Shown: positions 16,304 to 24,843 of the stretch, piece by piece | How the letters are laid out: each line of letters starts with the position of its first letter | How positions within the stretch are numbered: position 1 is the stretch's first letter | Virus record (IMG/VR): IMGVR_UViG_3300009481_003440 | Span: 1-43,146 of that record | From: a virus | Direction: 5' to 3' (one strand) | DNA length: 43,146 nt | The notes under the pieces: model-generated | Told to the model about the DNA's origin: nothing | The model's input: the letters and a program-made list of their open reading frames with translations, nothing else | Database searches by the model: none | Program-made: the position numbers and the translations under genes

Positions 16304-18151
16304 TTACCCCAGCGCCCCCATTCTGCCGAGCCTAATAAGAGGGAGAATCTTACCACATGCATCGGATGCACACTTGCAAGAGTCTTTAATCGTGCTAACT
16401 TTGTGGGCTTCTCTTATATAAGGCCAAGCACTATCAAAATCTTCAAAGTTTGTGTTGTTTATAACTTCCGGTATATCATACAATGCAGGCCAGCATTCAC
16501 AAGGGCTTTGTTCACGGTTTACCCACGTCATGCCACAGCCGCATCCTTCGGGCCTATCGTCAGGAGCGATACACCGCATAACGTTGAGACCAACCCCCAC
16601 GATGTGATCCCCTTGCACCGGACTGTACTCAGGAATACTAATTTCGTATTCGAAGGTCTCCCCTCCCACATGTATCGAATCGGGGTGAATATATGCCCAG
16701 ACATTATTAAGAAGGTTGACAGTCCAGTAGTTTGTCTCCCGACCACGACTATCAAACCCGCTACCCCTTGGGGCATCTACCCAAGTACCATTATTCTTAT
16801 ATGCATTTACTGTAACAGTATTGCTTAAGGTGGCCGGTGATTGGCATGGATGATTAGAGGTGTGCCCCCATTTAAATATTACTTTATCACCAACTGGTAT
16901 GGGGCTAGTATATCCCCCCATATCCTGTTCTTCTGTGATTTCTTCTTTTGACTCTATTGTTATCCGAAAATAATGATTTTGGCGAGCCCCTCCCCACCAC
17001 CTTGGTCGAACAGGAGATACACCGGACCCCGAAGCTACATCTTCACCATCTAATTTTCCACTGCTATCAAGAATCTTTATTAATTCATAATTCGCATCCC
17101 CATCAACGGCACGCACCTTATCCAGCTTCCCATACGTACCTCCTCCAACTGGGGCATCAAAATAGTAGTGCTTAACGGCATGTTTCATTACTTTATCTAA
17201 ATCGCTACCCGCAGCCGTTGACCAATCCGCATCGGGGTCAGTATCCACATGGCAAAGGTTAGCCCGTCTTTCAGCTGTTCCATCCATAAACAAATCTTCG
17301 TGAAACCCGTCCTTCTTCTCCCACCATTTGCAATCATTGGAGCCAAGGTATTTCTCCTCATCATCCATCTTCCCTCCGCTGATGCCGAACGAGCCCGCAA
17401 GCACATTATTGAAAGTAAATTTGTTACCATTCCATGTGTAGTTGAATGGATTGTCCCATACATACTCCGAGTTCCTCAGTAGATTTAATGCGGCTGGCTC
17501 TGCCCAGACAATAGGGTCTCCATTCGAATAGGTCTTAGTGTGATCAATACACGACTTTATGAGGTCAAGCAGTGTACACTTATGTAACACCGGATCAATG
17601 GAGCCGATATGCAAAGGAATGTCACCAAGAATCGGGATCTTGAAAACAAATTTGCATGGCCCCTTATCCATGGTGTCGCAGCATTCGCAATCATCAGGTA
17701 AATAGTCATAATCCCATCTAGCGTTCATCGCCGCTTTGTCGCAGGGTTCAAAACCCTCTCCCTGTTCTGAAGGGAATGGCGTCCCATCTATGTCAGCACC
17801 TGCGCCAAAAGAAGCAACAAAACTGGTGTATCTTGTACCTCCCGCCGCTACCGCTCCAGACGAACCTATGATTGTACGTATAGTGTTGTACTTAGGGTTG
17901 ATAGACCTTACCCCCACAGCTTTTGCGGAGTCGTCTTTTATTATTGGTTCGTGTAGGCCTCCACCTTTTGCTCCAGCTCCGGGGGAAATACTGCCAATCA
18001 GCTCTGAATCTCCTACTGGACCTAGCCCCATCACGGAGCCCCCAAGGTCTTGAGGTTGGTCAACCGATCCTTCTTTTGGGTTGTGTATGCTGGAGGTAGA
18101 AGAATTTCCTTTGATCGGGACTCCGCCTCCCTTTGCTTTATTGTAAGCCAT
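16304..18151 (-). CDS. Large Cys-rich putative structural protein, paralogue B
   Basis: A 615-residue protein, closely similar to the adjacent 604-residue protein over most of its length. N-terminal module: GGGVPIKGNSSTSS and a Gly-rich region (SISPGAGAKGGGLHEPI). A cysteine cluster follows (DDCECCDTMDKGPCKF). The middle part is shared almost exactly with the paralogue (DHTKTYSNGDPIVWAEPAAL, then RPRWWGGARQNHYFRITIES), and the C-terminus has another Cys cluster (CKCASDACGK). No enzymatic motif. Many Trp/Tyr/Asp/Asn residues suggest a beta-rich surface or tail protein. Its ATG shares one base with the paralogue's stop (TAATG). Confidence 0.8.
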   Translation of the reverse strand: MAYNKAKGGGVPIKGNSSTSSIHNPKEGSVDQPQDLGGSVMGLGPVGDSELIGSISPGAGAKGGGLHEPIIKDDSAKAVGVRSINPKYNTIRTIIGSSGAVAAGGTRYTSFVASFGAGADIDGTPFPSEQGEGFEPCDKAAMNARWDYDYLPDDCECCDTMDKGPCKFVFKIPILGDIPLHIGSIDPVLHKCTLLDLIKSCIDHTKTYSNGDPIVWAEPAALNLLRNSEYVWDNPFNYTWNGNKFTFNNVLAGSFGISGGKMDDEEKYLGSNDCKWWEKKDGFHEDLFMDGTAERRANLCHVDTDPDADWSTAAGSDLDKVMKHAVKHYYFDAPVGGGTYGKLDKVRAVDGDANYELIKILDSSGKLDGEDVASGSGVSPVRPRWWGGARQNHYFRITIESKEEITEEQDMGGYTSPIPVGDKVIFKWGHTSNHPCQSPATLSNTVTVNAYKNNGTWVDAPRGSGFDSRGRETNYWTVNLLNNVWAYIHPDSIHVGGETFEYEISIPEYSPVQGDHIVGVGLNVMRCIAPDDRPEGCGCGMTWVNREQSPCECWPALYDIPEVINNTNFEDFDSAWPYIREAHKVSTIKDSCKCASDACGKILPLIRLGRMGALG

Positions 18152-19965
18152 TATCTAAATTCTCCTGAATCCCTACACGACTGGGTAGTGCACTTACAAC
18201 TATCTTTAATCCAACATATTTCATGGGCTTCTCTTATATAAGGCCAAGCACTATCAAAATCTTCAAAGTTTGTGTTGTTTATAACTTCGGGTATAGCATA
18301 CAATTCAGGCCAGCAATCGCAATCATTGTTCAGTTGCGCATCCCATCTCCTGACACATACGCATTTATACTCATCAGAATCACACTTGAGCAAATTAGCT
18401 CCTGAATCCATCACTATACCGTACTCAGGAATCTCCATTAAGAATTCCATGATATAACTGGGTTCACCACTAATCGGATCGACACCAATTGGGACTACAG
18501 TCTTAGGGTTTATATATGCCCAGACGTTATTCATAAGGTTTACAGTCCAGTAGAATTCCTCCCGACCACGACTATCAAACCCGCTACCCCTTGGGGCATC
18601 TACCCAAGTACCATTATTCTTATATGCGTTCACTGTAACAGTATTGCTTAAGGTGGCCTGCGCATCGCAGGGATGGTCAGTGGTGTGCCCCCATTTAAAT
18701 ACGAATTTATGGCCAACTGGTATAGGGGTGGTTATTCCGCCTCCAATGTCCTGTTCTTCCAAAACTTCTTCTTTTGACTCTATTGTTATCCGAAAATACT
18801 GGTTTTGGCGAGCCCCTCCCCACCATCTTGGCCGAACAGGAGACACATCGGGCCCCAGATCATTACTGGTTAATTCTCCACTGCTATCAAGAATTTGTAT
18901 TATCTCATTACCAAGAGCGCCCCATTTGGTCTGAGATAGCATATCTATCTTCATCAGTTCCCCGCCTCCCATTGGGTCATCAAAATAGTAGTGCTTAACT
19001 GCCTGCTTCATTACTTTATCTAAATCACTACCTATAGCCGTTGACCAATTCGCATTGGGGTCATAATCCACAGTACAACTTAGTAGACCTCCCGCTGGTT
19101 CGATTAGACGTTCCCTGCCTACTACCGGATTACTAGCCTTCCAAGGACCGTTTATAATAAAGTCATTGACTGTCATTCCATTATAGTCGTTAATTTCCAT
19201 GAGACCCCCGCCAGCAAGAATATTATTGAAGGTGAATCTGCTGCCATCCCATGTCCAGTTCTTTGGATGGTCCCATTCATAATGCGTGCCCATCAGTAGA
19301 TTTAATGCGGCTGGCTCTGCCCAGACGATAGGGTCTCCATTCGAATAGGTCTTGGTGTGATCAATACAGGCCGCTATGAGGTCAATTAATACACACCCCC
19401 ATTGTGCCGGATCAATGATACCTGAAGTATCTCTTAGCAGACCTCCAAGCTTCGGAAGGCCGTATTCATATTTGCATGGTCCATGATCCAAGCTGTCGCA
19501 GCATTCGCAACCGCTAGGTAAATAGTCATAATCCCATTTATCGTTATTCGCAGCTCTGTCGCAGGGGTCAAAATCATCTCGTGAAGGGAATGGCATTCCA
19601 TCTATGTCAGCACCTGCACCAAAAGAAGCAACAAAACTGGTATATTTTGTACCTCCCGCCGCTACTGCCCCCGATGAACCTATGATTGTTCGATTAGTAT
19701 TATACTTGGGGTTGATGTCTCTTGACCCAACAGCTTTTACAGAGTCCTCTTTTACTATTGGCTCATGTAGGCCACCACCTTTTGTTCCAGCTCCGGGGGA
19801 AATATTGCCAATCAGTTCTGAGCCTAGCCTCCTGCCTAAACCCATCACGGAGCCCCCAAGTTCTTGGGGGTGGTCAATTGATCCTTCTTTTGGGTTGTAT
19901 ATACTGGAGGTCGAGGAATTTCCTTTAATCGGAACCCCTCCTCCCTTTGCCTTGTTATAAGCCAT
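18151..19965 (-). CDS. Large Cys-rich putative structural protein, paralogue A
   Basis: A 604-residue paralogue of the next gene, with the same order of parts: N-terminal GGGVPIKGNSSTSS module, Cys cluster (SGCECCDSLDHGPCKYE), the shared core, and a C-terminal Cys cluster (CKCTTQSCRDSG). The two differ mainly in the segments around residues 190-330 and near the C-terminus, which would be the variable faces. It directly follows the second copy of the promoter-like element. A role as tail fibre, whisker or capsid decoration is inferred from size, composition and duplication, not from a known family. Confidence 0.8.
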   Translation of the reverse strand: MAYNKAKGGGVPIKGNSSTSSIYNPKEGSIDHPQELGGSVMGLGRRLGSELIGNISPGAGTKGGGLHEPIVKEDSVKAVGSRDINPKYNTNRTIIGSSGAVAAGGTKYTSFVASFGAGADIDGMPFPSRDDFDPCDRAANNDKWDYDYLPSGCECCDSLDHGPCKYEYGLPKLGGLLRDTSGIIDPAQWGCVLIDLIAACIDHTKTYSNGDPIVWAEPAALNLLMGTHYEWDHPKNWTWDGSRFTFNNILAGGGLMEINDYNGMTVNDFIINGPWKASNPVVGRERLIEPAGGLLSCTVDYDPNANWSTAIGSDLDKVMKQAVKHYYFDDPMGGGELMKIDMLSQTKWGALGNEIIQILDSSGELTSNDLGPDVSPVRPRWWGGARQNQYFRITIESKEEVLEEQDIGGGITTPIPVGHKFVFKWGHTTDHPCDAQATLSNTVTVNAYKNNGTWVDAPRGSGFDSRGREEFYWTVNLMNNVWAYINPKTVVPIGVDPISGEPSYIMEFLMEIPEYGIVMDSGANLLKCDSDEYKCVCVRRWDAQLNNDCDCWPELYAIPEVINNTNFEDFDSAWPYIREAHEICWIKDSCKCTTQSCRDSGEFR

Positions 19966-20004
19966 TCTGAAGCCTCTTCCTGTTTTTAGGGGTTAATATA
20001 TCTC

Positions 20005-20022
20005 TATATTATACCCCAAAAG
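20005..20022 (-). promoter_or_regulatory. Promoter-like element, copy 2 (GGGGTATAATATA)
   Basis: Identical over 18 bases to the element at 16257-16274. The copy overlaps the last codons and stop of the upstream gene and lies about 40 bases before the ATG of paralogue A. Confidence 0.6.
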
Positions 20023-20716
20023 AAGAGTCAGAGCAAAGAATGTGGCCTCCTAAAATAGCCTTGACTCTCGCCAAAAACGTTATTTTGTTGATCATTTCGT
20101 CTTCAGAGTCGTGCATAAACGTAGACAATGCTCCGTTTGGAAAAACAAATATAGACCACATATTAGAAGAAACAGAAAGGTCATCCTTGGCTTTATTTAT
20201 TTCCTCCTGAATCTCTAGGTCAAAATAAGATAAATCCACCTCATACCCATCCTCTTGAAAAAGGCTGGGTTCTTGTATAGAAGAGTCTATAAGATGCGCG
20301 GTTAGGTTGTCTTGTATATCAAGCTTTACTTTTCTATTGTCAAACAACCCCGCTTTTGTTAGACCAATTTTAGCACGATATCTAGTGACCTTTTGAAAGC
20401 TTTCCACTCCTTCGGTGTTTTGAATTATCTTCTCTATCTCTGGAGATAGGTCAAAATTAGTATGCAAAACCCAAAACTCAAAAGACTCCATAAACTTATT
20501 CTGCTCTATGAAGGCATGTATTAGCTGAACCGGAACTTTGTCCTGCATGTACACTTCTTCCCCATAAGCTTCCTCCACCATCTCCTCTAAATCGTCTGGA
20601 TCTAATCTTTCGGCGTCTTCTGCGGGCTTATGATATATCAGGGACTGGTGGTAGTCTTCGGTGGGTGTATTCCACTTTTCCCAGATAAACTTATATTCGT
20701 TTTTAAAATCTACCAT
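20009..20716 (-). CDS. Hypothetical phage protein (235 residues)
   Basis: An acidic 235-residue protein. The centre (FEFWVLHTNFDLSPEIEKII, then KVTRYRAKIGL) looks like a conserved domain that I have the impression of seeing in large phages without a known function. It is preceded by an acidic helix (DPDDLEEMVEEAYGEE). It lies between the sigma-factor region and the structural paralogues. The last codons contain the promoter-like element. Confidence 0.7.
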   Translation of the reverse strand: MVDFKNEYKFIWEKWNTPTEDYHQSLIYHKPAEDAERLDPDDLEEMVEEAYGEEVYMQDKVPVQLIHAFIEQNKFMESFEFWVLHTNFDLSPEIEKIIQNTEGVESFQKVTRYRAKIGLTKAGLFDNRKVKLDIQDNLTAHLIDSSIQEPSLFQEDGYEVDLSYFDLEIQEEINKAKDDLSVSSNMWSIFVFPNGALSTFMHDSEDEMINKITFLARVKAILGGHILCSDSSFGV

Positions 20717-20725
20717 TAAACTACC

Positions 20726-21136
20726 TCAAGCCGTTGTCATGGACTCTAAATGAAATTTATACATGGGTATTTTAACAAGCTCGTCATAATTTGACACACT
20801 GATCCAATTTATTTTTTCGGATATCTCGTGCGAATCGCTTACTTTAGCCACAAACCAAAGATAGGTTGTCGGTCCTGAATCCCCTATCCTCTTTCCAGAC
20901 TTTGCATCTATTATCGGGGGAAGTTTGTCATCAACAGAAAAAAACCCAGTTTTCTTAACATTTAGTCTATCTAGACTGACATTCACATATTTCATCGCCA
21001 GCTTAACGCCTGTAGATGCTGCTGTGTCAATGTCGTTTAAGTCACAGGTTATAGTTCTATTTTTTAAAAACCCAAGAAATGTCGATCTACGATTTATCTT
21101 TAAAATAGACAGGGCTACCTTAACCTTGTGTCCCAT
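20726..21136 (-). CDS. Hypothetical protein (136 residues)
   Basis: A 136-residue beta-rich protein (KVKVALSILKIN, then KNRTITCDLNDIDTA) of unknown function. It overlaps the sigma-factor gene by 17 bases and is 9 bases before the next gene, so the three are one unit. It could modulate the sigma factor; this is guessed from position only. Confidence 0.65.
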   Translation of the reverse strand: MGHKVKVALSILKINRRSTFLGFLKNRTITCDLNDIDTAASTGVKLAMKYVNVSLDRLNVKKTGFFSVDDKLPPIIDAKSGKRIGDSGPTTYLWFVAKVSDSHEISEKINWISVSNYDELVKIPMYKFHLESMTTA

Positions 21137-21746
21137 ACGATCTCCTTAGCTTTTTAACGGCTCTGTCTATAATACTATACACAAATTTATCGGTTCTATT
21201 AAGTTCTTGTGAGATTTCTTTTACATTCATATGATCTAAAAACCTCTTTTCAATACACTGTTTTTCCATGGTAGATAGAGAAGATCCTTCTAATAAAGAC
21301 CTGATTTCTGAGCGATCTTCCGTGTTTTTAGTGTCAGAAAACGAAAGGTCTCTGGTATCTTCTAGAATCTCATATAATTGTATCAGATTTTCGTCGTCAT
21401 TCAGGTCTTTGTTGACAGAAAGTAGGTTTCTTGTCTTAGATAATCTTGACATCCAGTTTTGTATAGCCCAAATTGCACATTGGTTGTGGTAGCTACGAAG
21501 TGTTCTTCCTCTTTCAGCAGACCACCTGCATGTAGCATACATCAAGTGTTCTGCGACAAAAGATATAGCATCCTCGCTTCTTAGCATCTGAATCTTTAGG
21601 TCTCGGTTAGCAAAGTGAGCTATACACCTCTCTGCTATCTTCAGATACTCATCCATGCCAAACATTCTAGCAACTGATTCTTTGTTGTTAAAAGTCCCGT
21701 TATCCTTTAGTTTTTTCGGGTCAATGTCTTTAATAATTAATTTCAT
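21120..21746 (-). CDS. Sigma-70-family sigma factor, probable late-transcription factor
   Basis: A 208-residue sigma factor. A region-2-like helix set (SEDAISFVAEHLMYATCRWS, then RSYHNQCAIWAIQNWM) is followed by an acidic linker and a region-4 helix-turn-helix (LSTMEKQCIEKRFL, then VKEISQELNRTDKFVYSIID). The compact size and lack of regions 1 and 3 match phage late sigma factors (T4 gp55-like) and ECF sigma factors. It would direct host RNA polymerase to phage promoters, perhaps the GGGGTATAATATA elements downstream. It overlaps the glycosyltransferase gene before it by 17 bases. Confidence 0.8.
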   Translation of the reverse strand: MKLIIKDIDPKKLKDNGTFNNKESVARMFGMDEYLKIAERCIAHFANRDLKIQMLRSEDAISFVAEHLMYATCRWSAERGRTLRSYHNQCAIWAIQNWMSRLSKTRNLLSVNKDLNDDENLIQLYEILEDTRDLSFSDTKNTEDRSEIRSLLEGSSLSTMEKQCIEKRFLDHMNVKEISQELNRTDKFVYSIIDRAVKKLRRSYGTQG

Positions 21747-22689
21747 TTAAAGTTTCCTTAATCTTATTTTTCCAATAGGTTAAATCCAATTTATCGTAGT
21801 TCCACTCGGTCTTAGACTTTATTTCATGATATTTTTCCTGTAAAAAATCAAAGTTCAACTCGCCTACATCCTCAATCTCAAGAATAGGAAGGTCTCTAAA
21901 AAACGAGGAGGTAGAACTTTTTTCCAATATTGGTATTGATCCTAAATATAACGCTTCCCAAGTTCTGTAGCAATCGACACCATTTCCGTTAGGGCTTAAT
22001 GTAAATTTGTGCTGAGCAATGTCTTTTAGATACTGGTCTAACGGTTTAGATGCTGATGGGACAAAAGTCATCCAATCTTTAAACTGTTCTTGTTTGCTAT
22101 CCAGATATCCCTTTATAAAAAACCTGTCTAGGGTATATGTTTGAAAGTTGACATACAACCACCCCGGCTTATTGCTTGGTATTTCAGTGTTTTTAATTTC
22201 GCTTTCAACGCCGGGATGCATACCAAATGGTAGGCATGTTATCTTTGGGTGGCTTGTCATGGCGTTGCTCAAAAACCAATGGGTAATATTAGCTGGTATA
22301 TAATCAAAGGTAAGGATAGTGTGGCTGTCGCATTTAACAGAGTATCTGTCATTTATATTGCACCTCTCTAATACACATCTAGGAGGTATGACCAAGGGTT
22401 TGTCATTAAACTCTCTAAAGTCTATTACTGAGCCGTCCATATGAAGGAGGCTTTCAACCCACTTTCTCATATCTTTCCATATCGGATGTTCTTCCTGATG
22501 GGCAAGTCCGTAGTCTGTCTTTGCGGTTACGACCACATACTTATTATTTGTCTTCTTGCATATCTCTATAAATTCATATAAAGACTCCATATGAACAAAT
22601 ATAAGTCCTGACTCAGGCGGGGTTGGGTCTTTGGGGTCAAATGCCCTAGGGCATAAATCTCTGTATTTCTCACATGAAAGATATTCCAT
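21730..22689 (-). CDS. Exostosin-like (GT47-type) glycosyltransferase
   Basis: A 319-residue protein. The segment HKFTLSPNGNGVDCYRTWEA followed by LYLGSIPILE is the nucleotide-sugar-binding signature of exostosin-like transferases (GT47 and related). The N-terminal half is the acceptor-binding Rossmann-like domain. There is no signal peptide or membrane segment, so it acts in the cytoplasm. The ATG shares a base with the upstream GT4 stop. It is the last of the glycosyltransferase run and directly precedes the sigma factor. Confidence 0.85.
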   Translation of the reverse strand: MEYLSCEKYRDLCPRAFDPKDPTPPESGLIFVHMESLYEFIEICKKTNNKYVVVTAKTDYGLAHQEEHPIWKDMRKWVESLLHMDGSVIDFREFNDKPLVIPPRCVLERCNINDRYSVKCDSHTILTFDYIPANITHWFLSNAMTSHPKITCLPFGMHPGVESEIKNTEIPSNKPGWLYVNFQTYTLDRFFIKGYLDSKQEQFKDWMTFVPSASKPLDQYLKDIAQHKFTLSPNGNGVDCYRTWEALYLGSIPILEKSSTSSFFRDLPILEIEDVGELNFDFLQEKYHEIKSKTEWNYDKLDLTYWKNKIKETLNEINY

Positions 22690-23762
22690 TACACACCAAC
22701 CTCCTCTATAGCGTTTATCATTTTACTTACTGTATTGTCCCAAGTAAGTATGTTTGCTGTCTCGATACCATTTTTATTCACGATGGAAGATCCATTCTTC
22801 TTGCTTTCATAAACGCTTCTCATATGTTCCGCACACTCTTCGACCTGTTCGTCTCCGATGGATGCCCATTTTCCTTGCCCCTTAAACCATATACCATCAA
22901 AGGCCTCTTCTTGTTCTTTTGGGGTTACTAATAATGAGTTCTTCATGTTGCAGAATTCTGTGTGGGCTGTACAGTTGGTAATAATGACCTGTTTTCCGCA
23001 AGCCATTAACTCTAGGGCTTCTAGGTTCCATCCTTCAGCCCTAGACATAAACACTCCACAATCAACTCTTCTCATAATATCGGCAACGTGATCGTGATTC
23101 TCCACTCTTTCTATAAAAAATATCTTGTCTCCCATCTTTGAGTTTTTGTATAGCCTCATCCATTCCTGCTCTTCTTCTTTGGAGATAAATGGGTTGTGGT
23201 TCATCATTAGAAGCTCAACGTCATCCTGCACGTCAAATGCTTTGTTAAAGGCCTTGACTAGCACATCGTGACCCTTTCTTATTTCCCACTTCCCTACATT
23301 GATAAACCTTGTCGATTGCCATGGATCATGCGGTTCTTTCGGGAAAAACGTGTCTGTATCCACCCCAAGAGGAACAACAAAAGATTTCTTGTCGTGGTTT
23401 GATATGACCCCTTTAGCCCAATGAGAACAGACAAACACAATATCTTGAGAGTGAATATGATGGACTTCTCTGTCTGTCAGTCTATCAAGTTCAAAGATAG
23501 GAAACCCACAACGAAGGCCATCTCCAACGTGTTGAGCTAGATCGTGTTGGTGCCAGATACGAATACTTGGCGATTGAAAATCGTAGAACGATTGATTGTT
23601 AACACACTGCTGAAATAATTGGGCATCACTAGTAGCGGGTGTTACTGGCCCGATAGGAAAAAAAGACACCTCATGTCCCTGAGTAACCAAGGCTTTAAGG
23701 ACGTTAGTTCCAACGACGCCGTATCCCAGTGGGTTCACTGGGGCTGTTAAGTTTATATCCAT
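22689..23762 (-). CDS. GT4-family glycosyltransferase
   Basis: A 357-residue GT-B enzyme. The C-terminal domain has FINVGKWEIRKGHDVLVKAF and the E-x7-E motif in AEGWNLEALELMACG, typical of retaining GT4 transferases. I start it at the ATG at 23762, which has GGAGG 6 bases upstream; the open extension to 23807 runs through the promoter and is rejected. A strong promoter lies directly before it, so it leads a unit with the exostosin-like gene and the sigma factor. Confidence 0.9.
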   Translation of the reverse strand: MDINLTAPVNPLGYGVVGTNVLKALVTQGHEVSFFPIGPVTPATSDAQLFQQCVNNQSFYDFQSPSIRIWHQHDLAQHVGDGLRCGFPIFELDRLTDREVHHIHSQDIVFVCSHWAKGVISNHDKKSFVVPLGVDTDTFFPKEPHDPWQSTRFINVGKWEIRKGHDVLVKAFNKAFDVQDDVELLMMNHNPFISKEEEQEWMRLYKNSKMGDKIFFIERVENHDHVADIMRRVDCGVFMSRAEGWNLEALELMACGKQVIITNCTAHTEFCNMKNSLLVTPKEQEEAFDGIWFKGQGKWASIGDEQVEECAEHMRSVYESKKNGSSIVNKNGIETANILTWDNTVSKMINAIEEVGV

Positions 23763-23779
23763 GTTATCCTCCGCTATAT

Positions 23780-23807
23780 AGTATAGCAGATGTGTCCTTG
23801 TTGTCAA
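23780..23807 (-). promoter_or_regulatory. Strong sigma-70-type promoter before the GT4 gene
   Basis: Minus strand: TTGACA, 16 bases, then TATACT preceded by TGC (extended -10). Predicted transcription start is about 10 bases before the ATG, leaving just the GGAGG site in the leader. It is the best promoter in the window. Confidence 0.85.
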
Positions 23808-23852
23808 GACCTTTTTAGCATTTTCTTCAAACTGAAGAGTATTTTATTGTCC

Positions 23853-24086
23853 TCAGCGGCGTCTTTTGGGCTTACGTATTGCTTGTGTCGGTTTCTTTGC
23901 TTTGTGGACGTTTCGGCCAAGCCTCCCTATTCTTTCGGGTTTCTGACCCTTGACACTCCTGTCCCACTGGCTGTAGCAGAAAGAGGCTCTCGACCTGCTG
24001 TCACTGAAGGTTTCGATGGACTCCTTGGATGACATGCATCTATAAATAAAATCGTTTCTTTTCTCACCTTGGTTTGGCGACGGCAT
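23853..24086 (-). CDS. Small phage protein with RCM...CYSQW motif
   Basis: A 77-residue protein. The N-terminal half, RNDFIYRCM ... RASFCYSQWD, matches a short motif (DFI-x-RC-x(n)-C-x3-W) that recurs at the ends of phage portal, protease and capsid proteins and in small stand-alone phage proteins. The tail is very basic (RKPKRRR). It has AGGAG before the ATG. The function is unknown; a virion-linked role is possible. Confidence 0.7.
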   Translation of the reverse strand: MPSPNQGEKRNDFIYRCMSSKESIETFSDSRSRASFCYSQWDRSVKGQKPERIGRLGRNVHKAKKPTQAIRKPKRRR

Positions 24087-24095
24087 ATATTGCTC

Positions 24096-24380
24096 CTATT
24101 CTAGTCTTTTAATATCAAAGACAATTCTCATTCTTTCTATAAACTTAATGCTTCTTTTCTGATGCTTTGCTTCGAGGTAGGCTAAGGTAGGACAATCCTT
24201 AAGAAGCCTGTATATCACATTGAGATCCTTTGCCTCTTCCATGTCTCCGTCTAGAATAAGTTCAGCTATGATTAACTCTAGGTCATCTACAAAATTTCTT
24301 TGACCTTGGCAATGGGGACAACTCATAAAGGAATCTTTGTGGTGGTAAACCCCGCTGTCTCCGCAAAACGAGCACAACAT
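24096..24380 (-). CDS. Small zinc-ribbon protein
   Basis: A 94-residue protein starting MLCSFCGDSGVYHHKDSFMS and continuing CPHCQGQ. The two Cys-x2-Cys pairs, each followed by a glycine, form a DnaJ-type zinc knuckle. The rest is helical (ELIIAELILDGDMEEA) with a basic end. It lies 9 bases before the next small gene. The partner is unknown. Confidence 0.7.
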   Translation of the reverse strand: MLCSFCGDSGVYHHKDSFMSCPHCQGQRNFVDDLELIIAELILDGDMEEAKDLNVIYRLLKDCPTLAYLEAKHQKRSIKFIERMRIVFDIKRLE

Positions 24381-24420
24381 TTTTATTCTCCAGTAATTAG
24401 GTATATACTACAATACACCA

Positions 24421-24813
24421 TTAGTAGTCCCTGTATACTAGCATCGTTATCGGGTAATAGTTGTCTCTGACTTTGATCTGAGTGTTTTTTGTTGCCTCTT
24501 TTGCTGCTTCTATATATTTTTCCTGAATCTTATCTGTGACAATAAGAAGAATAGCAGGAGCTTTGTCGGTACATCTAGCATAGTGACAGGACTGCCCCAC
24601 AGCCTCGTACCACTTCTTTGCAAAATCTACCTCAATTGCTAGGGTGTCGGTCAATATATCGACTCTGGTGGCGTCTGGGAGCCTGTATTCGACCTTTCCT
24701 TGGAGTATTTGATTACAGTGTAGTTGATAGTCACGCTCTGTTCTTAATCCCCCCTCTTGGAGGGGTAACATCTCTGGTTGTTTTTTGAACCAGTTAAGTA
24801 TTGTTTTGATCAT
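24421..24813 (-). CDS. Putative PD-(D/E)XK nuclease-like protein
   Basis: A 130-residue protein. RLPDATRVDILTDTLAIEVD followed by FAKKWYEAVGQ has the Asp, Glu and Lys order of a small restriction-like nuclease. The N-terminal hydrophobic stretch (MIKTILNWF) may be a weak signal or just a helix. Similar proteins of unknown role are found in bacteria. I use the ATG at 24813; one at 24828 would start inside the predicted promoter region (TATAAT at 24831-24836). Confidence 0.55.
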   Translation of the reverse strand: MIKTILNWFKKQPEMLPLQEGGLRTERDYQLHCNQILQGKVEYRLPDATRVDILTDTLAIEVDFAKKWYEAVGQSCHYARCTDKAPAILLIVTDKIQEKYIEAAKEATKNTQIKVRDNYYPITMLVYRDY

Positions 24814-24843
24814 AAACCGCCCAATCATAGATTATATCCATAG

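Larger units (their letters stand above)
16304..19965 (-). repeat. Tandem gene duplication
   Basis: The two large genes are a direct duplication with blocks of near-identical DNA separated by diverged blocks. Examples are 16409-16490 against 18229-18310, 16731-16830 against 18571-18670, and 17490-17560 against 19300-19370. The mosaic of conserved and diverged blocks suggests old duplication with partial gene conversion or selection to vary certain parts. Confidence 0.85.

Noticed and set aside
23763-23807. GT4 gene extension to 23807
   Set aside because: It would run through the -35 and -10 boxes of a near-consensus promoter; the ATG at 23762 has GGAGG.
24381-24420. Possible promoter (TAGTAT/TATATA) before the small zinc-ribbon gene
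   Set aside because: No hexamer pair at acceptable spacing; the sequence is simply AT-rich.
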